Source: a virus. Taken from it: DNA of 39,048 nucleotides. This document shows, piece after piece, positions 19,801 to 28,102 of the stretch. The position numbers and the translations under genes were made by a program. The notes under the pieces are model-generated. The model was not told the origin of the DNA. It saw only the letters and a list, made by a program, of their open reading frames with translations, and did no database searches. Location of the stretch: positions 1 to 39,048 of the IMG/VR virus record IMGVR_UViG_3300043427_003613; one strand, written 5' to 3'. Every line of letters starts with the position of its first letter. Position 1 is the first letter of the stretch.

Positions 19801-22800
19801 TTAATTATTGCAGTATTCAATCTATAAACAATAATAGAATATCAGACATTATTGATGTAAGACCAATAGTCTCACAATTTAATTCAAATGCAGTAGATTA
19901 TTCTCCCTTTGAATTTTTTGGTAGAGTATTAAATATAACTCAAAGTTCTTCATTAAATATTCTCGCTTCAGATGAAGCGATTATTTGTAATTATTCTTTT
20001 TATCTTGGTAGAATAGATAGAATTTATCTATCTGTAAATTCAAATACTAATAGAATTTCTCAATCATATACGAAGAGACCAGTTATTGTTGCAAAACAGG
20101 GAGTTCCGTCAGAATCTCCACAACTACCAGATAATATTGATGATGCATTAGAAATTGCAAGAGTATTTTTGCCTCCATATTTATGTAATGTTAAAGAAGC
20201 ATCTATAACATTAATTGACAATAAAAGATATACCATGTCTGATATATCTAGATTAGAAAATAGAATCAAAAATGTTGAGTTTTACACTACACTAACACTC
20301 TTAGAAAATAATGCAAAAAATCTACAAATAAAAGATGCTCAACAATTAGATAGATTTAAATCTGGAATTTTTGTTGATAACTTTACAACTACTTCATCTC
20401 AAAATAAAATAACAGAAGTTAAGAATAGTATTGATGTAATTAATTCGGAATTAAGACCTTCCCCATTTACAACAGAAATTGATCTTGTTATAGGATCAAG
20501 ATCATTGATTGGTATCGGAACACAACCACCTTCTGAGGTTGATGTGAAATATGTTACCGATTTAATAGGTAACAATATAAGAAGAAGTAGTGTCAGAAAT
20601 GCTAATTCGACGGGTAAAGGAATTATTACTTTAGATTATAATGAAGTTCTTGAAATTTCGCAACAATATGCTACAAGAATTGAAAATGTAACTCCATATC
20701 TAGTAACTTCATACTACGGAACTATTGAATTAAATCCATCCTCAGATATTTGGGTAGACCAAATTGCTTTAGAACCTTTAACAGTAGAAGGAATTTCCGG
20801 AGAAATAACTTACACTCAAGTTCAACTAAATGCATCTCAAGTTAATCAGCAAAGTGGATGGAGTCCAATTTTATGGAATTCTTGGGTTAATAATTGGACT
20901 GGTCTTGAAACAAATTCTGCTACTTCAGGTAATTCAACAACCATTAGTACAACTCTAACTGGACAAGCTGTAAGAACAGGTACATCTTCAAGAACGATAG
21001 AAACTTTCAGTAATATTTCTTTAGGTAGTCGTGTAGTTAATGTTGATGTTTCTCCTTTCATGAGATCTAGAAATATTGAGTTTAATGCTAAAAAATTAAA
21101 ACCATTTTCTAGACTTTATGCCTTTTTTGATGGGCAAGATGTCAATAACTTTATAATACCTAAATTAATTGAAATTGAAATGTTAGAAGGAGTATTTATT
21201 CCTAATGAAATTATATCAAGTTCTACATTTAAAGCTAGATGTGCATCTGCAAATCATAGATATGGACCATTTGCAAATCCAACGGATATTTTTATAAAAA
21301 ATCCATATAATCAATCAGAAGATCTTCCTTCGTCATATTCCACAAATTCAACAGTTCTAAATATCGATACTACCAGTTTATCTGATTTATCTAGTTTTGA
21401 TTTTTCAGGTTCAATATCGGTAGGAATGCTTTTAAATGGAGAAAGTAGTGGATCTCTTGCTAGAGTTACAAATATTAGATTAATTTCAGATCGTTCTGGA
21501 GTTGTGATTGGGTCATTTTTTGTTCCTAATCCAAATATTCAAACAAATCCAAAATATAAAACTGGAACAAAAACTTTAAAATTAACAACAAATCAATTCA
21601 ATTCACCTTTGGCAGGAGAACTCCTTTCTCAGGCAGAATCTAATTTTTATTCAAGTGGAACACTAACAACAACTCAAGAAACTATCCTTTCAGTAAGAAA
21701 TCTTGATATACAAACTGCTACAGTTAGCGAAAATCAAGCAATTACTCAAACAACAAACACTACATTTACAACCACTCCACCTTCTCCACCTCAACCACCT
21801 CAACCACCAGGAGGAGGAAATGACGACGATGAGGATAATCCAGAATTTTCAGGACCTAATGCAGCAGCCAATCAAGCTGCATGGGAGGCAGCAACTGGAT
21901 ACACAGATCCTTTAGCGCAATCATTTAGAATAGGTGACGATAAAGATTCTGTTGGACGATATGTAACATCTATTGACTTATACTTCCAGTCAAAAGATGA
22001 TGAACTTCCAGTTATTATTCAACTTCGTTCAGTATCTCTGGGAATTCCTACAAATGAAATTTATCCATTTAGTACTGTTACAGTAGAACCGGAAAATATA
22101 AATGTTTCTGATGATGCATCAATTCCAACAAGAATAAATTTTTCTGCTCCAGTATTTTTGGAAGGAAATAAAGAACATGCATTAGTTGTTTTATCTGATG
22201 CTAGAACATATAATCTTTGGATATCCAGAATGGGTGAGATTGATGTATCAACATCAAACGGTTTAGAGTCTTCTCAAATATTTGTGACTTCTCAAACCGT
22301 TTTAGGATCTTTATTCAAATCTCAAAATACTTCGGTATGGACTCCTAGTCAATATGAAGATATTAAATTTAATCTTTATTCTGCTAGATTTGTGTCGGAT
22401 GGATCCATAAATTTCTTCAATCCAGAATTAAATCTTTCTAATCGCCAAATTGCTACTTTAAATAAAGATTCATTACAAATTACATCTAGAAACATTCGGG
22501 TTGGATTAGGAACAACAGTTAGTTCTAATTTAAGTATCGGTAATTTAATCACTCAAGATGGTTCTAATGCAACTGGATATTATGTTGGAGTGGGAGGTTC
22601 TGCTGTAGGGCAACTTCAGGTACTTAATGCCGGTATTGGATATACTCCATCTATAGGGTCTCTTACTTATAATAATGTATCTCTCACGTCAGTAACGGGA
22701 AGTGGAAGAGATGCAAAAGCAAATATTACTATTTCAAATGGAGTTGCTATTGCAGCCACTATTTCTATTGGCGGAACAGGATATACAGTTGGAGAAGTAC

Positions 22801-24392
22801 TTACTGCAGAATCAATTGGAATTAATTCTCTTGGTAGAAACTTAAGATTGTCTGTTGTTGGTATTGGACAAGTAAACGAATTGATATTAGATAATATTCA
22901 AGGAGATTTTATTGTAGGTGTCGGAAAAACACTTTATTATCAAAGTTCAGAAGTTGGAGTTGGACGAACTCCAATAAACGGTGGTGGAGTTTATATTACA
23001 TCAACTCCGATAGTAAGATCAGATGGTCTTCATATGAAAGTAAATCATAATAATCATGGAATGCATTCTTTGACCAATAGTGTAATAATTTCTAATGCAA
23101 AATCTGATATAGATCCTGCAAGACTTACACAAGAATATTCATCTACCTCCAATTCAAGTATTTTACTTTCTCCCGGATTTAGTACTTCATTCTTAACTTT
23201 TGAAAATATTGGAGTTGGGCAAACAAATCCCGGATATGTATTGATTGATGGTGAAATTATCTCCTATACTGGTGTTTCTAACAATAATTTAACTGGAATA
23301 GTAAGAGGAATAGATTCTACTCAAATAACCACACATCAAATAAATTCTTTAGTATATAAGTATGAGCTTGGTGGTGTTTCATTAAGAAGAATTAATAAAA
23401 AACATGATCTTCAGGATGCTGAAATTAATAATCCAATTGGATTAGATTATTATACAATTAAAGTCGGAATGAATACTAATGGAGTAGATAGAACAGATGG
23501 AACAAGTATTCCTAAATTATATTTTAATTCATCTAAATTAACTGGGGGAGAATCTATTCAAGCAACACAAAATATTCCTTTTGAAATTGCGAGACCAATT
23601 ACACAAACAGTAGTTCATCCTAGAACTAAATTAAGTGCAGAAATAAGAACAACTAGTGGTACAAGTGTTTCTGGATCAGAAATTTCTTTTGAAAGTCAGG
23701 GATTTGAACCTATATCTCTATCTCAAAATAATTATTTCTCGACTCCAAGAATAGTTGCATCTAAAGTAAATGAAACTGAAAAATTAAATGATTCTCTTGC
23801 AAACAAGTCAATGGAAGTTAGATTTAATTTGAGTACCAGTGATTCCAGATTAACTCCAGTTATAGATTTAGACCGAATGGGCATGATCTTAGTTTCAAAT
23901 AGAGTAAATAATGTCATTGAAAACTATGCCGATGATATAAGAGTTTCGACTCTTAGGGATGATCCATCTGCATTTGTCTATGCGACAAAAGCTATTCCTC
24001 TTGAAATTCCAGCAAATTCGATTAAGGTAATAGTATCTGCTTATATTAATCCCTACTCTGATCTAAGAGCTTTCTATTCTATACTGAAAGACACTAATGA
24101 GGATCCAATTTATTATCCTTTCCCAGGATATTCTAATATAATTAGATCAGAAGGATTTGGATTATCTAATCAAGTTATTAATATAGAAAATAGTGATGGA
24201 TCTTCGGATGTTTTTGTTTCAAAAAATCAATCTTTAGGATTTGAAAGTAATGATATTACATTCAAGGATTATGAATTTACTATAGATAATTTGGAATCTT
24301 TTAGATACTTTAGCATTAAACTTATTGGAACATCAACAAATCAATGCTATCCACCAAGATTGAGAGATCTTAGAGTTATTGCCGTTGCCTAA
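16845..24392 (+). CDS. Giant DUF4815-type virion structural protein, 2,515 aa
   Basis: The N-terminus (SPYFDDFDPQKNYYKVLFKP, then VQARELTGLQSILQNQIEQF and EGSEVIPGG) is the signature of DUF4815-type phage structural proteins. The conserved block RLENRIKNVEFYTTLTLLEN lies at about 1134-1153. A Pro-rich linker then an acidic run (about 1644-1662) separates a second half beginning GYTDPLAQSFRIG (about 1684). That half includes WTPSQYEDIKFNLYSARF and a GxGY unit (about 1975). It also has a strand pair with IDGEIISYTGVSNNNLTGIV (about 2133). The C-terminal block runs from NSIKVIVSAYINPYSDLRAF to STNQCYPPRLRDLRVIAVA. It follows gp8 by 6 nt, so a peripheral baseplate or fibre-attachment role in the gp9-gp10 position is inferred. 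The exact T4 counterpart is not evident. Confidence 0.88.
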   Translation: MPQETNLNVSPYFDDFDPQKNYYKVLFKPGYPVQARELTGLQSILQNQIEQFGNHVFKEGSEVIPGGISYTSKFSGIVLENSLNGIDIDSYIDNLLFKRIVGQSSGVRARIEYIFKKNTLNNPNTVLYLNYLNESGDSKTFSDSENLIVEEDIIPGFSNLTSIRANQVFARTLSTNSNIFGSAVSLSSEGVYFLRGYFITVPPQTLILDYNSIRPTYKVGFTVSEEIVNYDIDNSLVDNAKGFSNYAAPGADRFKITATLSKFRYDEQPGNFIEILRIRNGSQEYVATNPQYNELSKEFARRTYDESGDYYVKPFTVDIRNSLNDGKDNNGIFNFNQTTYQNNVPSENLGAYLISPGKAYVRGYEAEMLSSTITDFEKPRTTKTLENQSIIYSTGATYSLNRVYGSPSLGIGTYYVSLRDSRVGINQHSAPGKEIGVARVYDFALESGSYESTIPDTNQWDISLYDIQTYTEISLNEPITLQTPIFIKGKSSGATGFLRYDASNSGIITAYNVSGIFAKGEKFIFDGIENNRIATSIKSYGTNDVQSLYGLVGTSYTFTADTKQYPTVNVGSVNITSQSGGISTVTSSNFNFIGIATVGNLVSFSQPGITTSVFAKIASVSEGSITITGITTVTGICEGKLPSSNITPSDFKLLKSRFLTSTDNTLYTPIGKKYISSVDLLGSQLIIKKQFEVTISSNSITVPSTELLSNEAFLPFDEERYVLIRKDGVTEPLSSDKFLFTSGGRELTINGLTASSGQAKLIATLQKRNIKSRVKYKNRVNSIIVDKSIYNYSGTNSGAGNTTINDGLVYGNYPYGTRIQDQEICLNVPEVTKLYAIFESSGSQDPTAPSIVLENISTVSTSSVLIGEEIIGENSGAVAICLEKSSSFSVKYVSLNDRSFIDGENILFKESNVTASINQIISGSNDIKNNYSLDGGQKSTILDYSKIIKKTNSFSPTKKLKIYFESAYIPDSDNGDITVVDSYNQFNYCSIQSINNNRISDIIDVRPIVSQFNSNAVDYSPFEFFGRVLNITQSSSLNILASDEAIICNYSFYLGRIDRIYLSVNSNTNRISQSYTKRPVIVAKQGVPSESPQLPDNIDDALEIARVFLPPYLCNVKEASITLIDNKRYTMSDISRLENRIKNVEFYTTLTLLENNAKNLQIKDAQQLDRFKSGIFVDNFTTTSSQNKITEVKNSIDVINSELRPSPFTTEIDLVIGSRSLIGIGTQPPSEVDVKYVTDLIGNNIRRSSVRNANSTGKGIITLDYNEVLEISQQYATRIENVTPYLVTSYYGTIELNPSSDIWVDQIALEPLTVEGISGEITYTQVQLNASQVNQQSGWSPILWNSWVNNWTGLETNSATSGNSTTISTTLTGQAVRTGTSSRTIETFSNISLGSRVVNVDVSPFMRSRNIEFNAKKLKPFSRLYAFFDGQDVNNFIIPKLIEIEMLEGVFIPNEIISSSTFKARCASANHRYGPFANPTDIFIKNPYNQSEDLPSSYSTNSTVLNIDTTSLSDLSSFDFSGSISVGMLLNGESSGSLARVTNIRLISDRSGVVIGSFFVPNPNIQTNPKYKTGTKTLKLTTNQFNSPLAGELLSQAESNFYSSGTLTTTQETILSVRNLDIQTATVSENQAITQTTNTTFTTTPPSPPQPPQPPGGGNDDDEDNPEFSGPNAAANQAAWEAATGYTDPLAQSFRIGDDKDSVGRYVTSIDLYFQSKDDELPVIIQLRSVSLGIPTNEIYPFSTVTVEPENINVSDDASIPTRINFSAPVFLEGNKEHALVVLSDARTYNLWISRMGEIDVSTSNGLESSQIFVTSQTVLGSLFKSQNTSVWTPSQYEDIKFNLYSARFVSDGSINFFNPELNLSNRQIATLNKDSLQITSRNIRVGLGTTVSSNLSIGNLITQDGSNATGYYVGVGGSAVGQLQVLNAGIGYTPSIGSLTYNNVSLTSVTGSGRDAKANITISNGVAIAATISIGGTGYTVGEVLTAESIGINSLGRNLRLSVVGIGQVNELILDNIQGDFIVGVGKTLYYQSSEVGVGRTPINGGGVYITSTPIVRSDGLHMKVNHNNHGMHSLTNSVIISNAKSDIDPARLTQEYSSTSNSSILLSPGFSTSFLTFENIGVGQTNPGYVLIDGEIISYTGVSNNNLTGIVRGIDSTQITTHQINSLVYKYELGGVSLRRINKKHDLQDAEINNPIGLDYYTIKVGMNTNGVDRTDGTSIPKLYFNSSKLTGGESIQATQNIPFEIARPITQTVVHPRTKLSAEIRTTSGTSVSGSEISFESQGFEPISLSQNNYFSTPRIVASKVNETEKLNDSLANKSMEVRFNLSTSDSRLTPVIDLDRMGMILVSNRVNNVIENYADDIRVSTLRDDPSAFVYATKAIPLEIPANSIKVIVSAYINPYSDLRAFYSILKDTNEDPIYYPFPGYSNIIRSEGFGLSNQVINIENSDGSSDVFVSKNQSLGFESNDITFKDYEFTIDNLESFRYFSIKLIGTSTNQCYPPRLRDLRVIAVA

Positions 24393-24403
24393 TCTATTCG
24401 AGT

Positions 24404-24628
24404 ATGAAAAAAGTTAAAGTTAAGGATGAATTAAATTTAGTTCGTGATTTAGAGACAAAAGCAGTAATTAATACAGATATGCAAGCATATGATAACTATA
24501 TTAATTCCAAAAAAGTTAGGGAAAATGACATGCAAAAAATTAAAAATCTTGAAAATGACGTGAATGAAATTAAAAACGATTTAACTGAAATTAAAAATTT
24601 ATTGAGGAATTTGATAAATGGACCCTGA
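24404..24628 (+). CDS. Small coiled-coil protein, 74 aa
   Basis: The 74-aa product starts MKKVKVKDELNLVRDLETKAV and ends in a heptad-like stretch (about 44-70: LENDVNEIKNDLTEIKNLL) predicting a coiled coil. Similar small proteins upstream of gp13 are common in marine T4-like phages, with the pattern L-V-R-D-x-x-T-x-A-[IV]-[IV]-N-T-D. Function is unknown; the coiled coil suggests oligomerisation or a structural adaptor. It lies 11 nt after the giant gene, and its end overlaps the next small gene by 11 nt, indicating coupled expression. Confidence 0.75.
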   Translation: MKKVKVKDELNLVRDLETKAVINTDMQAYDNYINSKKVRENDMQKIKNLENDVNEIKNDLTEIKNLLRNLINGP

Positions 24629-24782
24629 TAAAATTTCTTTAGAAAGTATATCTAAATTATTTGAATATGAGAAACTCTCAAGAGATATAGATAGTATAGA
24701 TGATCTTGAGACTTTAAGAATAATTACCAAGTCTTATATTAAATTATATTTTAAACAACAAGAAGTAGTATCAAGACTATAA
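24618..24782 (+). CDS. Small hypothetical protein, 54 aa
   Basis: An ATG at 24618 overlaps the end of the coiled-coil gene, and the frame runs to TAA 24780-24782, which shares one base with the gp13 ATG (TAATG). The 54-aa product begins MDPDKISLESISKLFEYEKL and ends YIKLYFKQQEVVSRL; it is helical and charged, with no membrane segment. Perfect packing between two genes, overlapping at both ends, supports a real gene. I associate this type with small conserved proteins before gp13 in cyanomyophages. Function unknown. Confidence 0.72.
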   Translation: MDPDKISLESISKLFEYEKLSRDIDSIDDLETLRIITKSYIKLYFKQQEVVSRL

Positions 24783-25627
24783 TGGCACAACCATCATCAA
24801 GACAAGAACTGATAGATTATTGTTTGAGAAAACTAGGTGCTCCTGTTTTGGAAATCAATGTTGCTGAGGAGCAAATAGAAGATCTTGTTGATGATGCCAT
24901 TCAGTTCTTTCAAGAAAGGCATTTTGACGGTGTTTATCAAACTTATTTGAAGTATAAAGTAACACAGGAAGATATTGATCGAGGGAGAGCAAAAGGAATT
25001 AATGGAGTTGGTGTTGCTTCAACATCAGCAACAGCAAATATAGTTGGAACCGCAACTACCTTTAATTATTTTGAAAATAGTAATTATCTACAAGTTCCAC
25101 CTCATGTTATAGGAGTAAATAAGGTATTTCATTTTGAGGGATCAAATTCTATTGCAAGTGGAATGTTTAGTATTAAATATCAATTATTTTTGAATGATAT
25201 TTACTATTGGGGTTCTACTGAACTTTTGACATATTCAATGGTAAAGACATATCTTGAAGATATCGATTGGTTATTAACAACACAAAAACAAATCCGTTTT
25301 AATAAAAGGCAAGATAGACTTTATATGGATATTGATTGGAGTGCATTAAAGCCAGATCATTATCTTATAATTGATTGCTATAGAATGATGGACCCTAATG
25401 ATTATTCTAGAGTTTGGAATGATTCATTTTTAAAACCATATTTAACTTCACTGATAAAAAGACAATGGGGTTTAAATTTAAGTGCTAAATTTAGAGGAAT
25501 GAAACTTCCCGGAGGAATAGAATATAATGGTAGAGAACTTTTCGAAGATGCTCAAAGAGAAATTGATGCCTTGATGGAAAAAATGTCAAGTACTTATGAA
25601 TTACCACCATTAGATATGATCGGATAA
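24782..25627 (+). CDS. gp13: Neck protein gp13
   Basis: The 281-aa protein matches T4 gp13 (309 aa), the head-completion/neck protein that connects the portal to the tail together with gp14. Diagnostic are the N-terminal SSRQELIDYCLRKLGAPVLE and EEQIEDLVDDAIQFFQERHF. The central LFLNDIYYWGSTELLTYSMV and the C-terminal KPYLTSLIKRQWGLNLSAKF with MKLPGGIEYNG are also typical. The start ATG overlaps the preceding stop by one base. gp14 follows 4 nt after the stop, keeping the neck pair together as in T4. Confidence 0.93.
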   Translation: MAQPSSRQELIDYCLRKLGAPVLEINVAEEQIEDLVDDAIQFFQERHFDGVYQTYLKYKVTQEDIDRGRAKGINGVGVASTSATANIVGTATTFNYFENSNYLQVPPHVIGVNKVFHFEGSNSIASGMFSIKYQLFLNDIYYWGSTELLTYSMVKTYLEDIDWLLTTQKQIRFNKRQDRLYMDIDWSALKPDHYLIIDCYRMMDPNDYSRVWNDSFLKPYLTSLIKRQWGLNLSAKFRGMKLPGGIEYNGRELFEDAQREIDALMEKMSSTYELPPLDMIG

Positions 25628-25631
25628 TGTT

Positions 25632-27056
25632 ATGTTAAATCCCTTCTTTTTAAATGGTTCAAAATCAGAACAAAGTCTTCTTCAAGATTTAGTAAATGAA
25701 TCTTTAAGAATGTATGGTGTTGATGTTTATTATCTTCCTCGTCAGTACATTACAGAGAAAACTGTCATAAAAGAAGTCATTGAGTCTCAATTTAACTTTG
25801 CATACCCAATAGAAGCATACGTTGACTCTTATGAGGGATATGGTGGTCAAGGAACCATTTTATCAAAATTTGGTATTCAGGAATTAGATGATTTAAATTT
25901 AATTATTTCAAAAGAAAGATGGGAAACATATATATCAGAACTAATCAAAAATATAGAACATATTAAAATATCCAATAGACCGAAGGAAGGAGATATAATT
26001 TATTTTCCATACGGTAATCGCTTATTTGAAATTAAATATGTTGAACACGAAAAACCTTTTTATCAATTAAGAAAAAATTATGTTTATGAATTAAGATGTG
26101 AACTTTTCAGATATGAAAATGAAATTATTAATACTGGTATAGATTTCATTGATAATCCTGGAGGAATAGATGGTGATGGGACAGGAGATGATCTTACTGA
26201 TAGAGATCAATATACAGTAACGCAAACTCTTCAACTTGTTGGTTTGGGATCAACGGCATCTGCAATAACAACTATAGTAAATGGTGGTGTTAGATTTGTA
26301 ACTCTTACTAATAGAGGTCTTGGATATAGAACTGCACCAACAGTAGCATTTTCATCAGCACCTTATGGGGGGACAACTGCTATAGGAATAGCAACAATGA
26401 TAGGTGGAATTGTAGATCTTTGCGAACCAAATGATACTTTATTAAGAGTGCAAGGAGTTGAATTAATTAATCCCGGATTTGGATACACTGTAGCACCTAA
26501 AATTTCATTTACTGGTGGAGGAGGTGCTGGAGCAGAAGCAGTTGCAACTATTGGGGACGGTATTGTAGGAATAATTACAGTCAGTAATGGAGGTTCTGGA
26601 TATATAAATCCACCATTAGTTTCCTTTGTTGGAATATCTTCTATATCTGCACAAGCATCAGCAGTAATTAATGATTCCGGATCTGTAACCCAGATTAGAA
26701 TAACTAATTCCGGATTGGGATACACCCAATCTCCACAAATACAAATTAGTTCTCCTAATATAATAGTAGGATTTGGTACATATCAATATAATGAAATTGT
26801 AGTCGGAAGTATAAGTAGTATAACTGCAAGAGTTAAATCTTGGAATGTAATTACTAAAATTTTGGAAGTGTCAAATTCGACGGGAGAATTTTTACCAGGA
26901 GAAATTGTAACGGGAACAGATTCTGGGGCAAATTATAGTATAAGATCTCAAAATTTAATTAATGTCAATGATAATTATGATCAAAGTAATATCATTGAAT
27001 CTGAAGGAAAAAATATTATAGATTTTAGTGAGGTAAATCCTTTTGGAACTCCTTAA
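25632..27056 (+). CDS. gp14: Neck protein gp14 with C-terminal GxGY repeat expansion
   Basis: Residues 1-170 match gp14 of T4-like phages: MLNPFFLNGSKSEQSLLQDL, then MYGVDVYYLPRQYI and GDIIYFPYGNRLFEIKYVEH. T4 gp14 is 256 aa; this protein is 474 aa. The extra part is largely a run of GxGY beta repeats at about 220-375 (GLGYRTAPTVAF, GFGYTVAPKISF, GSGYINPPLVSF, GLGYTQSPQIQI), inserted before a short C-terminal end that resumes a gp14-like tail. A nearer ATG-like triplet at 25627 is out of frame. The role would be neck completion with gp13. The repeat expansion could decorate the neck or anchor fibres (inference). Confidence 0.92.
   Translation: MLNPFFLNGSKSEQSLLQDLVNESLRMYGVDVYYLPRQYITEKTVIKEVIESQFNFAYPIEAYVDSYEGYGGQGTILSKFGIQELDDLNLIISKERWETYISELIKNIEHIKISNRPKEGDIIYFPYGNRLFEIKYVEHEKPFYQLRKNYVYELRCELFRYENEIINTGIDFIDNPGGIDGDGTGDDLTDRDQYTVTQTLQLVGLGSTASAITTIVNGGVRFVTLTNRGLGYRTAPTVAFSSAPYGGTTAIGIATMIGGIVDLCEPNDTLLRVQGVELINPGFGYTVAPKISFTGGGGAGAEAVATIGDGIVGIITVSNGGSGYINPPLVSFVGISSISAQASAVINDSGSVTQIRITNSGLGYTQSPQIQISSPNIIVGFGTYQYNEIVVGSISSITARVKSWNVITKILEVSNSTGEFLPGEIVTGTDSGANYSIRSQNLINVNDNYDQSNIIESEGKNIIDFSEVNPFGTP
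26289..26750 (+). repeat. Four-unit GxGY beta repeat array in gp14
   Basis: Four units of the form G-[LFS]-G-Y-x-x-x-P-x-[VIL]-x-[FI], spaced about 35-55 residues apart, are separated by Ala/Gly-rich strands. This is the cleanest array in the window. An open minus-strand frame across it is only a shadow of its composition. Confidence 0.75.
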
Positions 27057-27059
27057 TTT

Positions 27060-27067
27060 GTTAAATA
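27060..27067 (+). promoter_or_regulatory. Weak late-promoter-like box (GTTAAATA) before gp15
   Basis: GTTAAATA differs from NATAAATA at one fixed position and lies 23 nt before the gp15 ATG, in the longest spacer of the neck block. This is a weak call in AT-rich DNA. Confidence 0.25.
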
Positions 27068-27090
27068 GATTACAAATAGGTCAATAAAAA

Positions 27091-28095
27091 ATGTTTGAGT
27101 ATTTTTACCACGAAATTCTTCGTAAAACAGTAATTAGTTTTGGAACATTATTTAATGACATTGAAATAAGACAAACTAATAATCAAAAGGAAGTAATATC
27201 GATTATTAAAGTTCCTCTTGCCTATGGACCTATTCAAAAGTTTTTAGCAAGAGTCGAACAACAACCAAATCTAAATTCTCCGGTTCAAATAACATTACCA
27301 AGAATGTCATTTGAATTTACCGGATTGTCTTATGATACAACAAGAAAATTAACAACAACTCAAACATTTTTGTCAAAATCAGTGACTGATGGAACTGATA
27401 TAAGAAAAACTTATATGCCAGTTCCATATAACATGGATTTTGAACTTAGTATAATGACTAAATTGAATGACGATATGCTTCAAATTATTGAGCAAATTTT
27501 ACCATATTTCCAACCTTCTTATACATTAACTGTAAATTTAGTTGATTCAATTGGAGAAAAAAGAGATATTCCAGTTGTCCTTGAAGCTATAACTATGGAA
27601 GATGATTATGAAGGTGATTATACTACAAGAAGAGCATTAATTTATACTCTAAAGTTTGTAGCAAAAGTTTATCTTTTTGGTCCCGTTTCTTCTGGCGTTT
27701 CCAAAGATATTATCAAAAAAGTTTCTCTTGGATTTGTTTCTGGAGACACTCAATCAACTTCAAGAGATCTTACATACTCTGCAACACCAATTGCTACTAA
27801 AGATTATACTGGAGGAGCAATTACTACTTTAAGTAAAGATGTTGATCTTGGAACAACTGCGATTGAAGTTATAGATGCCTCAAATATACCAGTAAATTCT
27901 TATTTCACATTAAATAATGAGACATTATATGTTTCTAAGAAATCAGGAAATACTTTAAATGTAATTAGAGGATCTTATAGTACTCCAATTTCAAATCATG
28001 TATCTGGAACTGAAGTTAAGTTAATTACTGAGGCAGATAATTCTCTAATTGAATTTGGAGATGATTTTGGATTTAGTGGTCTAGAATTTAGTTGA
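27091..28095 (+). CDS. gp15: Tail sheath stabiliser / tail completion protein gp15
   Basis: The 334-aa protein matches T4 gp15 (272 aa), the hexameric terminator at the head-proximal end of the tail that locks the last sheath and tube rings and contacts the neck. Diagnostic: MFEYFYHEILRKTVISFGTL, then KVPLAYGPIQKFLARVEQQP, ITLPRMSFEFTGLSYDTTRK, MPVPYNMDFELSIMTK, and the TTRRALIYTLKF region. About residues 245-320 form a C-terminal addition with TTAIEVIDASNIPVNSYFTL and NVIRGSYST, a module also seen in both giant baseplate proteins. The order gp13-gp14-gp15-gp16-gp17 follows T4. Confidence 0.93.
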   Translation: MFEYFYHEILRKTVISFGTLFNDIEIRQTNNQKEVISIIKVPLAYGPIQKFLARVEQQPNLNSPVQITLPRMSFEFTGLSYDTTRKLTTTQTFLSKSVTDGTDIRKTYMPVPYNMDFELSIMTKLNDDMLQIIEQILPYFQPSYTLTVNLVDSIGEKRDIPVVLEAITMEDDYEGDYTTRRALIYTLKFVAKVYLFGPVSSGVSKDIIKKVSLGFVSGDTQSTSRDLTYSATPIATKDYTGGAITTLSKDVDLGTTAIEVIDASNIPVNSYFTLNNETLYVSKKSGNTLNVIRGSYSTPISNHVSGTEVKLITEADNSLIEFGDDFGFSGLEFS

Positions 28096-28102
28096 GGTTA
28101 TT

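Noticed and set aside
21703-21915. 70-codon + frame rich in Leu, Gln and His
   Set aside because: It is an alternative reading of the Pro-rich linker of the DUF4815-type protein and has no conserved start context.
26363-26725. 120-codon open frame on the minus strand, Pro/Ile-rich
   Set aside because: It lies entirely opposite the gp14 repeat array, has no known motif, and its Pro-rich composition is the mirror of the Gly-rich coding strand. All other minus-strand frames in the window are likewise opposite clear genes.
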